Assembly (NCBI GenBank): GCA_020024555.1
Contig: JAHHTQ010000005.1
Location: forward strand, 1-64,000
Length of the DNA: 64,000 bases
Reading direction: 5' to 3'
DNA from: Angelakisella sp.
Lineage (GTDB): Bacteria; Bacillota; Clostridia; Oscillospirales; Ruminococcaceae
The position numbers and the translations under genes were made by a program. Shown here piece by piece: positions 57,285 through 64,000 of this stretch. Every line of letters starts with the position of its first letter. Positions within the stretch are counted from its first letter, which is position 1. The notes beneath the pieces were generated by a model. That model saw only the letters and a program-made list of their open reading frames with translations, had not been told where the DNA came from and searched no databases.

Positions 57285-58271
57285 TTATAAAAGTTCTTTG
57301 CGTAATTCTTCGTTACTTAAATTTGACAGCATAAACGGAGGTACATCAAAAACAGTAATTGCGCCACGGCGGTTTTCCCTGTACATTCGTACCGTTGCGC
57401 GCGCGTAGGCGACAACAACCGATGCTGTAAATTCCGCATTGGAGTCGAGTTTTAATGAAAATTCTACTATATGGTTGTTTTTATTGTCATTTGTTTGTCC
57501 TGTCCGGAATACAAAACCGCCATGTGGCATTTTCTGATGATTTTCCTTAAATTCTTCTTCGGTAATAAAGTGTACTATTGTATTGTAATCTGCAAAGTAG
57601 TTCGGCATTGTTACAATTTGTCTTTCAATTTCCTGCGAATCTGCGCCTTCTTTTGCAACAACAAAACATTCGCGCAAATGTTTGTCACGGGTGCTGAGAA
57701 CAGGATTTGTACCTCTGCGGACTTCATTTACTGCGTTGTCAACAGGGATAGTGTACTGTATGCCCATTTTTACTCCGTCTATTCTGCGTATTGCGTCAGA
57801 ATGTCCCTGACTGACACCCTTACCCCAAAATGTATATGTTTCGCCCTGTGGCAAAATGGAACTGCCCAGTACGCGCATTGTGCTGAATAAACCGGGGTCC
57901 CAGCCACAAGAAATCATTGAGATATGATTATTTTCTTTTGCGGTACTGTCAACTTTTTCAAAATATTCAGGAATTTTTGCGTGTGTGTCAAAAGTATCTA
58001 TTGTATTGAATTTTTGCGCGTATATCGGTGTTTGCTTTGGTAGGTCGGTTGCAGAACCCCCGCACAAAAACATAATGTCGATTTTATTTACGAGTGTGTC
58101 AATATTATCTTCGTGTATTACGGATATATTTTTGGTAATTGGTGTTATACTTTCCGGACTGCGTCGGGTAACTATTGCCACAAGTTCAAAATCCGGATTT
58201 TGCATAAGTGAGAGTTCAACTGCTTTGCCTATATTTCCGTATCCGCTGATGGCAACTCTGATTTTTTCCAT
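57285..58271 (-). CDS. ddh: meso-Diaminopimelate D-dehydrogenase
   Basis: The enzyme aminates L-tetrahydrodipicolinate with ammonia and NADPH in one step, making meso-diaminopimelate for lysine and peptidoglycan. The 328-residue protein has an N-terminal Rossmann motif (ISGYGNIGKAVE), the substrate pieces MISCGWDPGLFS and GKGVSQGHSDAIRRIDG, and a C-terminal VVVAYARATVRM. The length is typical. GGGCGG precedes the ATG. The lysine biosynthesis branch is thus relevant to the lysine riboswitch at 44 kb. Confidence 0.95.
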   Translation of the reverse strand: MEKIRVAISGYGNIGKAVELSLMQNPDFELVAIVTRRSPESITPITKNISVIHEDNIDTLVNKIDIMFLCGGSATDLPKQTPIYAQKFNTIDTFDTHAKIPEYFEKVDSTAKENNHISMISCGWDPGLFSTMRVLGSSILPQGETYTFWGKGVSQGHSDAIRRIDGVKMGIQYTIPVDNAVNEVRRGTNPVLSTRDKHLRECFVVAKEGADSQEIERQIVTMPNYFADYNTIVHFITEEEFKENHQKMPHGGFVFRTGQTNDNKNNHIVEFSLKLDSNAEFTASVVVAYARATVRMYRENRRGAITVFDVPPFMLSNLSNEELRKELL

Positions 58272-58356
58272 AAAATTCTACCGCCCTTTTCTTTTTATTA
58301 TAAATATATTTTAAAATACCGTAAATATTATATAAATATCTACGGTAAAAGAATTT

Positions 58357-58902
58357 TTATTTAAGTTTACGCATAAGCTTCGGTCTAAATTGATAGATGT
58401 ATATATAATGACAGGATTTTACGGCATAGTCATATATTATAAAAAATACATTGCCACAAGCGAGCATTATAAGAAATGTGTATTTTCCAAATTGGGTAAA
58501 TTCTTCCGGTTTGGAAAATAAGTTTATAAATATTAAATAAGCAATCGTAACCGATACATTGAAAATTAAAAATTTAATTAATATTTTGAAAAATTTATTT
58601 TTAATTTTATTTAATTCAAGATAAATAGACGGATAGTATCCGAAGAAGAATAAAAACAGCAACGCGGACTCCTTAACCGGAACAATAAACAATCCTAAAA
58701 CAGAGACTGCAAAATATACTATAAGCGCTGTTTTGAAATTTATATCGATAACAATAGCTATTAAAATAAAACCCGAGAAAGCGGGTAGGGCATATTCACC
58801 GAATGGTATAAGTCCTGTTAAAAACATTATAACAAGTGACAGCGCCGCAATCAGACCACCCATTGCAACCTGTGTGCTTTTCTTTATTTTATTTTGAGAC
58901 AT
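58357..58902 (-). CDS. Small integral membrane protein, ECF S-component-like
   Basis: The 181-residue protein has about five to six membrane helices. Its start (TQVAMGGLIAALSLVIMFLTGL) and PALPAFSG-type pieces (ALPAFSGFILIAI) recall ECF transporter substrate-binding subunits or the related small clostridial membrane proteins. No ECF ATPase is nearby, so the call is weak. It lies between the J-domain gene and ddh on the same strand. Confidence 0.6.
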   Translation of the reverse strand: MSQNKIKKSTQVAMGGLIAALSLVIMFLTGLIPFGEYALPAFSGFILIAIVIDINFKTALIVYFAVSVLGLFIVPVKESALLFLFFFGYYPSIYLELNKIKNKFFKILIKFLIFNVSVTIAYLIFINLFSKPEEFTQFGKYTFLIMLACGNVFFIIYDYAVKSCHYIYIYQFRPKLMRKLK

Positions 58903-58924
58903 TTTCTCGCCTGCCTTTTATTTA

Positions 58925-59548
58925 TCAGCAACCGTTACCGCAACAGTCACAACAACAGTTTGCGCAGTATAGAGTTGCGCATATATCGCAACAGCTAAGT
59001 CCAGCGTTTGTTTGCGGTCTGCCATAACTGTATGCGTGCTGACGTTGATAAGCCATTCTTTGCAGCGCCGCGCGATACTCTTGATTTGTAGGGCTCATTT
59101 GGCATGCTGTTGAGAAATATTGATATGCGTAGTCTGTCCAACCACGGTTATAGTATACAGTACCTTTTAAAAAGTACCATTCAGCGTCACGTTTTTCGTT
59201 TGGAACACCGTCAAGCAGTTCTTCGGCTTCCATTGGTCTACCTGTTGTTATAAGTCTACGTATATCCGAAAACTGTGACGAAGAAGATGAATATGATGAA
59301 GATGATGATGAAGAATATGAATAGTTTGAATTATTGTAGCTACTTTGTGATGAAGCGTTTTTGCGTTGGGCAACAATAGTATCATAAGCCTCATTTATTT
59401 CTTTCATCTTTTCTGTGGCAAGTTCTGCAAGTGGGTTATTCACATAATTATCAGGGTGATATTTACGCGCCAACTTCCTGTAAGCATCTTTTATTTCGGC
59501 ATCGGTCGCAGACTGGGAAACACCAAGTACGTTATATGGGTCAGTCAT
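58925..59548 (-). CDS. J-domain protein with Ser-rich linker and Cys-rich tail
   Basis: J domains stimulate DnaK. The N-terminal J domain (1-65) has the HPD motif at 31-33 (YHPDN). A Ser/Tyr low-complexity linker (about 75-100) precedes a TPR-like part ([20 protein letters not shown]). The last 20 residues have nine cysteines ([19 protein letters not shown]). Such J proteins with a Cys tail are common in Clostridia. No Zn-finger of DnaJ is present. It overlaps the DUF5685 gene by 8 bases, so they are co-translated. Confidence 0.9.
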   Translation of the reverse strand: MTDPYNVLGVSQSATDAEIKDAYRKLARKYHPDNYVNNPLAELATEKMKEINEAYDTIVAQRKNASSQSSYNNSNYSYSSSSSSSYSSSSSQFSDIRRLITTGRPMEAEELLDGVPNEKRDAEWYFLKGTVYYNRGWTDYAYQYFSTACQMSPTNQEYRAALQRMAYQRQHAYSYGRPQTNAGLSCCDICATLYCANCCCDCCGNGC

Positions 59549-60449
59549 TATTAATCTCCAATCTTTTTGTTCTTTTACATTTTGTTTTTTTATTGTTTTT
59601 GTTCATAAATATATAGTCAACATTATCTTTTAAACCAAGAAACAGTATGTTTTCGATAATTGGTTCAAAATGATAAATGGTCAGTAAATTAAAAGCGTTT
59701 TGCGCTTCGGCTATTGAAAGATATACAGAATTTTTTGCAATAGCGTATTTATCTGTTATATTTTCCGTATTTTGCAAATTCAAAACATTATAATTGTTTT
59801 TCTTTAAATCTTCTTCTACATCATCAATAGCGTCACAAAGATAAATATACTTTCCCATAAAATAACCCATTCTGTAAAGAGCGGGTTTCTCAATAGTATT
59901 TTGTGTTAAGTTTGCAAAAATATTTCCTAACATATCAGCTGTCGGGTGACTTATTTCGTCGGTAGACGTACATTTTTCTTGTTCGAGTTTTCGCTGAGTG
60001 TCCATATAGTCACGCATAAGTACATCAATTTGCGGTTGCGAAGTTTTTGCTTTTTTGTATGAATGTTTTAAACACAATATGCTCAATTTTGCAAGTGTCT
60101 GTTTAAAAAACGTTTCGTCGTTTGCAGTATCGATTAATTTATAGTATAGCATTAACATTGCCACATCTGCCGAAAACTCGATTTCCTTGTTATTGTGGCA
60201 GGAGTTAATCTTTTTAAAAGGATTGAATGGGCAGTGAGCTTTATCGATAACAGGCGCATTTTTTGTTGTGGCGATAGCAAGCAAAGCTAAAAATGTGAAG
60301 TCATAATTCAGCGTAAACCTTGCCCAAAAGCCGTACTTTTTATCGAGTTGTTTGCATAATCCGCAATAAAGGGATTTGTATGCGTCATATTCGCATATAC
60401 GAAGTTGCGGTTTGTTTATTTTAATATATCCAAACAAAAAATTCACCAC
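59541..60449 (-). CDS. DUF5685 family protein
   Basis: The 302-residue protein belongs to the DUF5685 group found next to J-domain genes in Clostridia. It has ECDAY-type early Cys motif ([20 protein letters not shown]) and mostly helical sequence ([21 protein letters not shown]). The conserved aspartates in DAIDDVEED recall prenyltransferase-type helical proteins. The function is unknown. It is the upstream gene of the overlapping pair. Confidence 0.8.
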   Translation of the reverse strand: MVNFLFGYIKINKPQLRICEYDAYKSLYCGLCKQLDKKYGFWARFTLNYDFTFLALLAIATTKNAPVIDKAHCPFNPFKKINSCHNNKEIEFSADVAMLMLYYKLIDTANDETFFKQTLAKLSILCLKHSYKKAKTSQPQIDVLMRDYMDTQRKLEQEKCTSTDEISHPTADMLGNIFANLTQNTIEKPALYRMGYFMGKYIYLCDAIDDVEEDLKKNNYNVLNLQNTENITDKYAIAKNSVYLSIAEAQNAFNLLTIYHFEPIIENILFLGLKDNVDYIFMNKNNKKTKCKRTKRLEINND

Positions 60450-60550
60450 CTATAAAGTTTATGATACACTAAATAGAGCAAAAATAGATTAATAATTTGT
60501 AAACATAAAATAAATGATAGAATAATTTTACAATTTTATACTATAAAAAA

Positions 60551-60583
60551 GGTCTTTTCACTAAAAAACTTAGAAAAAAGACC
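60551..60583. terminator. Terminator-like hairpin near DUF5685 and DUF3842
   Basis: GGTCTTTT (60551-60558) pairs with AAAAGACC (60576-60583). On the minus strand TTTTTT follows the stem, so it can end transcription of DUF3842. Confidence 0.7.
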
Positions 60584-60614
60584 AAATTTTTATTATGGCA
60601 ATACTTTATCAGAA

Positions 60615-60790
60615 TGTTAAAAAAAACATTGCCGAAGAAATATGCGTAAAATTCACATTCACGGCAAAACGTTCCGTTTTCTGTGGAAAACGTCTTTGGC
60701 TATGCCTAAGAACCGCAATTTTTTGAAAAAAATTGAGTAAAACTTTTATATACTCCGTCATTATGACGAATGGCTATACCTTTTTTGACA
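60615..60790. repeat. Dispersed repeat with terminal inverted repeats, copy 2
   Basis: The ends are TGTTAAAAAA (60615-60624) and TTTTTTGACA (60781-60790), one mismatch. It shares with copy 1 the hairpin CGTTTTC-TGTG-GAAAACG (60675-60692), ACCGCAATTTTTTGAAAA, TTGAGTAAAA and a CGTCAT-T-ATGACG palindrome (60757-60769). Orientation is the same as copy 1. It lies between the DUF3842 stop and a hairpin terminator. No transposase was found. Confidence 0.75.
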
Positions 60791-60816
60791 CGCCTCTTTT
60801 TTGTAATTGCGTGGGA

Positions 60817-61221
60817 TTACATTAAATCCGCAATTACATCAAGCGCATCATTGATAAGCGAGGCTATGGATAAATCTTTTACGCCTACTATTATATTATC
60901 GCATTTATTAATAGGTATAAATATTTTTTTTGCCGAACTTCCGCCGATTGCCGCAGACATCTTCGGCGTAACTTCTCCATACAGCGCGTTTGCAATAGCT
61001 ATTCCGATAGGCCCTATTATTACATCAGCTTTTTGGGAATTTACGATAACTGCGTTTTCGCCTGTGGCTGCGCAGTTAATACCTGTTTTTAGCATAGTTG
61101 ATGTTGCAATGGCATTTGTACCTACTGCCATTATGTCTATTTCCGGAAATTTTGATAAAATTTGTTCGATAAGTTGCTTACCGATTTTTCCACCCTGTCC
61201 GTCTATTACTAAAATCTTCAT
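60817..61221 (-). CDS. DUF3842 family protein
   Basis: The 134-residue protein is a small Rossmann-like DUF3842 protein of Firmicutes with no known function. It starts KILVIDGQGGKIGKQLIEQI with a nucleotide-type glycine loop, and has DVIIGPIGIAIANALYGE and IIVGVKDLSIASLI. Whether it binds a nucleotide is not shown. It is followed downstream by repeat copy 2 and lies after the aminotransferase gene on the same strand. Confidence 0.85.
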   Translation of the reverse strand: MKILVIDGQGGKIGKQLIEQILSKFPEIDIMAVGTNAIATSTMLKTGINCAATGENAVIVNSQKADVIIGPIGIAIANALYGEVTPKMSAAIGGSSAKKIFIPINKCDNIIVGVKDLSIASLINDALDVIADLM

Positions 61222-61263
61222 TTTAAATCCTTTTGTATTATTTTTTTATTATTGATACTAAGT

Positions 61264-62454
61264 TTATTCATTGTTTTTTGGGAGTACGCCCAGTTCGTCA
61301 AGATACGCTTCTATTCGTTTTAGCGCCTCTATAATGTGTTCGATAGAGTAAGAATAACTTATTCTTACAAAACCTTCTCCGCTTTCTCCAAAGGCATTAC
61401 CGGGAACAACAGCGACTTTTTTGCTTCTTAAAAGTCCTTCGGCAAATTGTTCAGATGTCATACCTGTAATTTTTATTGAAGGGAATACATAGAATGCGCC
61501 CATTGGATTAGCGCAGGTAAGCCCCATTCTGTTAAGACTTGAAACGATTAAACCCCGACGCATACCAAACTGTATTGCCATACGTTCTATTTCTTCGTCA
61601 CAATTTTTCATAGCCTCAATAGCCGCATATTGACTGGTTGTAGGCGCGCACATAAGCGCGAATTGATGCACCTTTGTCATTTGCGATAAAATTTCCCGTG
61701 GACCTGCGGCATAGCCAAGTCGCCAACCTGTCATAGCGTAAGCTTTTGAAAAACCGTTTACAACAACGGTTCTCTCACGCATACCGTCTATTGATGCAAA
61801 TGATGTATGTTTACCTTCGTAAGTAAGCTCTGCATATATTTCGTCAGAAAGTACTATTATATTTGTATCACGCAAAACTTCGGCTATTTTTTCCATATCG
61901 TCTTTTTTCATAATAGCGCCTGTTGGGTTTGCTGGATATGGGAATATAAGCAGTTTTGTTTTTGGTGTAATAGCTTTTTTTAGGTCTTTTGGCATTAGTT
62001 TAAAATCATCTTCGGCGCGTGTATATATTGGCACAGGGACAGCGCCGGCAAGTTTTGCTATCGGTTCGTATGCCACAAAGCATGGTTCCGGAATAAGTAC
62101 TTCGTCACCCGGATTAATAACCGCGCGTGTGCATAAATCTATTGCCTCAGAACCGCCGACAGTTATAAGTATCTCTGTATTTGGATTATATGAGAGATTA
62201 AATCTTCTGTTTAGATATTTGCCTATTTCTTCACGCAACGCTAAAAGTCCTGCGTTTGCTGTATACCATGTATGGCCTTTTTCAAGAGATTCTATACCTG
62301 CGCGGCGAATGGAATACGGAGTTTTAAAGTCCGGTTCGCCAACGCCAAGTGATATAACACCTTCCATTGTGTTCGCAAGGTCAAAAAAACGTCTTATTCC
62401 TGACGGTTTTAGGTTTACAACACAGTCAGAAAGAACTTTACTGTAATCCATCAA
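61264..62454 (-). CDS. PLP-dependent class I/II aminotransferase
   Basis: The 396-residue protein is a fold-type I aminotransferase of the aspartate/alanine aminotransferase group. The PLP lysine lies in FSKAYAMTGWRLGYAAG, with SDEIYAELTY for the PLP Asp and Tyr, and PYPANPTGA upstream. The start overlaps the Lrp stop: the TTG at 62454 is best spaced from GGAGG; an ATG is three bases later. The Lrp-aminotransferase pair resembles AlaR-AlaT of Bacillus, suggesting alanine metabolism, which is inference. Confidence 0.9.
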   Translation of the reverse strand: MMDYSKVLSDCVVNLKPSGIRRFFDLANTMEGVISLGVGEPDFKTPYSIRRAGIESLEKGHTWYTANAGLLALREEIGKYLNRRFNLSYNPNTEILITVGGSEAIDLCTRAVINPGDEVLIPEPCFVAYEPIAKLAGAVPVPIYTRAEDDFKLMPKDLKKAITPKTKLLIFPYPANPTGAIMKKDDMEKIAEVLRDTNIIVLSDEIYAELTYEGKHTSFASIDGMRERTVVVNGFSKAYAMTGWRLGYAAGPREILSQMTKVHQFALMCAPTTSQYAAIEAMKNCDEEIERMAIQFGMRRGLIVSSLNRMGLTCANPMGAFYVFPSIKITGMTSEQFAEGLLRSKKVAVVPGNAFGESGEGFVRISYSYSIEHIIEALKRIEAYLDELGVLPKNNE

Positions 62455-62948
62455 CCAATATCCTCCCTCATATCATCAGAATTTTCGGTTGATATAATAC
62501 CACGCTCTTTGTATTTGCGTAGAACAAAGTGTGTTGCAGTTGAAAGAACAGAGGGCAGAGGAGCAAGTCTGTGGGATACAAACATTGCTATATCTTTAAA
62601 TGTTTTTGCGGAAACAGTAAGAGCAAGGTCATAACCGCCACTCATAAGATAAACTGTCTCTACTTCGTCAAATTGCGCTATCGTATCGGCAATTTCTTCA
62701 AAACCCATACCGCTTTTTGGTGTGACACGAAGTTCTATTCTTGCGCTGCATACGCTACGGTCTGTTTTCTCCCAGTCGATAATGGCTTTGTAGCCTTTTA
62801 CTATACCACGAGCCTCTAAATTTGCAATAATATCACAAGTTTCTTTTTCCGTAAGTCCTATCATATCGGCTATTTGCTTTTCGCTTAGGCGGGCATTATC
62901 TGAAAGTATATCCAAAACTTTATTTTCATAACTTAAATAATTACTCAT
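62451..62948 (-). CDS. Lrp/AsnC family transcriptional regulator
   Basis: Lrp proteins sense amino acids. The 165-residue protein has an N-terminal helix-turn-helix (LSEKQIADMIGLTEKETCD) and a C-terminal ligand-binding domain (ELRVTPKSGMGFEEIADTI, YLMSGGYDLALTV). It is translationally coupled to the aminotransferase gene, so it probably controls it in response to an amino acid. Confidence 0.93.
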   Translation of the reverse strand: MSNYLSYENKVLDILSDNARLSEKQIADMIGLTEKETCDIIANLEARGIVKGYKAIIDWEKTDRSVCSARIELRVTPKSGMGFEEIADTIAQFDEVETVYLMSGGYDLALTVSAKTFKDIAMFVSHRLAPLPSVLSTATHFVLRKYKERGIISTENSDDMREDIG

Positions 62949-62968
62949 TATTCTTCTCCCTATGTTTA

Positions 62969-63796
62969 TTATATAATTTTTAGCATAACAGGTTGTCTTT
63001 CCTTGTAAAAGGCAAAATATTTATATCCAAGTTCAAGCATTTTTTCCATAACAATATCAAAAGCGTAACACATATCTGTTGCAATATGGGCATCACTGCC
63101 GATTGTTACAAGCTCCCCGCCAAAGTCTTTGTATCTTTTCAAAATATCAAAGTCGGGATTTGCCTGAGCCAGTGGAGTACGCATACCACCTGTATTTATT
63201 TCAAGCGCCTTATTGTTTGCAATAAGTGTTTTCAGTATTTCATCGATTATATCAATATGTAAATTAATGTCAAAAGGTATCCGATACTTACCCCATATAT
63301 ATCGGATAGGATAGCCCAGATGAGCGAATGAATCAAATTTATTGTATTTTGCAAGCTCCAAACATGATAAAAAATATTCCTCCATAACATTTTTTATAAC
63401 AATTTCGTGGTCATCAAAATTAATATATGCAAAGTCATTTTGATTTTTGTTCTTATGCACGGAAGCAATTACAAAGTCAAATTTATGGTCATTCAGTATT
63501 TTATCAGATATTTCAGGTTGATAGTGTGGTTGTCCAAGCTCTATACCCTTTGTCAAACGAATTTTGGAAGAAAATGTAGTGTTGGCAAGCTCTGTTTCAA
63601 ATACAGATTGTTTTATTGCCTGACATTGCTTTTCCATATTTTGAGTTTCATCACATTCAAAATGGTCAGTTATGGAAAATCCCATAATACGATTGTCTTT
63701 CGCATATTCACAGATATACATAATAGGGTTTTTGCCGTCGTGAGAATTGTCGCTGTGTACGTGACTATCAAAAAGATTTATTTTCATAAAATACAC
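62969..63796 (-). CDS. PHP-family phosphatase, histidinol-phosphatase-like
   Basis: The PHP fold holds a trinuclear metal site. The 275-residue protein has the first motif DSHVHSDNSHDG, then ITDHFECD, the FDFVIASVH block and SDAHIATDM near the end. It resembles HisJ-type histidinol phosphatase, but histidine genes are not near, so the substrate is uncertain. It is the first gene of a minus-strand unit that continues into the lrp gene after 20 bases. Confidence 0.85.
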   Translation of the reverse strand: MYFMKINLFDSHVHSDNSHDGKNPIMYICEYAKDNRIMGFSITDHFECDETQNMEKQCQAIKQSVFETELANTTFSSKIRLTKGIELGQPHYQPEISDKILNDHKFDFVIASVHKNKNQNDFAYINFDDHEIVIKNVMEEYFLSCLELAKYNKFDSFAHLGYPIRYIWGKYRIPFDINLHIDIIDEILKTLIANNKALEINTGGMRTPLAQANPDFDILKRYKDFGGELVTIGSDAHIATDMCYAFDIVMEKMLELGYKYFAFYKERQPVMLKII

Positions 63797-63903
63797 ATCT
63801 CTTTCGTATAAATTTTAGGTAATTTAATATTTTTATTATATACTGAATTTACTTACAATGAGTTTTATTCTAACATATTTTTTAAAAAAAGTATAGTCTT
63901 TTC

Positions 63904-63932
63904 TTGACAATTAAAATAATTAGTGCTAATCT
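63904..63932 (+). promoter_or_regulatory. Candidate rightward promoter at the window edge
   Basis: A perfect TTGACA (63904-63909) lies 17 bases before TAATCT (63927-63932). AGTGCTAA overlaps the -10, the same as a CIRCE half site, but no second half is seen. It would drive a gene beyond the window. Confidence 0.45.
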
Positions 63933-64000
63933 ATAAATAAGTAATAGATATATATTGATAACACTTTGACGGAAAGCACATTTACTGTATGTTTATTTCA

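Noticed and set aside
57471..57890. 139-codon plus-strand frame
   Set aside because: It is antisense to the diaminopimelate dehydrogenase gene, which has full motif support.

Overview
The window comes from a low-GC, motile, anaerobe-like Firmicute of class Clostridia, most likely a Lachnospirales-type organism. This is inferred from AT-rich DNA, AGGAGG ribosome binding sites with many TTG and GTG starts, the clostridial flagellar gene order with FliY, FlbD, CheC and CheD, a CIRCE-controlled groES-groEL operon, acetate kinase, RNase J, DnaD and DnaI replication proteins, and meso-diaminopimelate dehydrogenase. No species is assigned.

Bases 1-39.8 kb are almost entirely motility and chemotaxis, all on the + strand. 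cheA-cheW-cheR-cheB (0.2-4.8 kb) forms the signalling core and ends at a strong terminator. A short interval (5-9.2 kb) holds an unknown anchored protein, a D-Ala-D-Ala carboxypeptidase with an altered KTG motif, an Mrp-type ATPase and a DnaQ-fold exonuclease. A good sigma-A-type promoter at 9.3 kb precedes the long flagellar operon: flgB-flgC-fliE-fliF-fliG-fliH-fliI-fliJ-fliK-flgD-(flagellar operon protein)-flgE-flbD-motA-motB-fliM-fliY-cheY-fliO-fliP-fliQ-fliR-flhB-flhA-sigma28-two flgF/flgG-type rod genes-cheC-cheD-fapA. It encodes rod, MS ring, C ring, export gate, stator, hook and adaptation proteins. FliL, FlhF and FlhG, usual in this operon type, are absent. After it come a DUF2752 gene, two duplicated TM2 genes and a chemoreceptor gene.

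39.9-46 kb holds envelope genes (polysaccharide deacetylase, a second D-Ala-D-Ala carboxypeptidase, a class B penicillin-binding protein) and a lysine riboswitch with terminator in front of an NhaC-family transporter, which is therefore probably a lysine transporter.

46-64 kb is housekeeping and mostly on the - strand: RNase J with a long basic tail, a radical SAM activase-like protein, DnaI and DnaD, groES-groEL under CIRCE, ackA (+ strand) with an unknown follower, a CrtO-like membrane protein, diaminopimelate dehydrogenase, a small membrane protein, a J-domain protein with a cysteine-rich tail next to a DUF5685 protein, DUF3842, an Lrp regulator-aminotransferase pair and a PHP phosphatase.

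The least explained structures are non-coding. Two ~177-base dispersed repeats with short terminal inverted repeats lie at 52.2 and 60.6 kb. A segment between flgE and flbD has competing base pairings, and a nested hairpin lies between cheY and fliO. No tRNA, rRNA, CRISPR array, transposase or prophage gene was seen.
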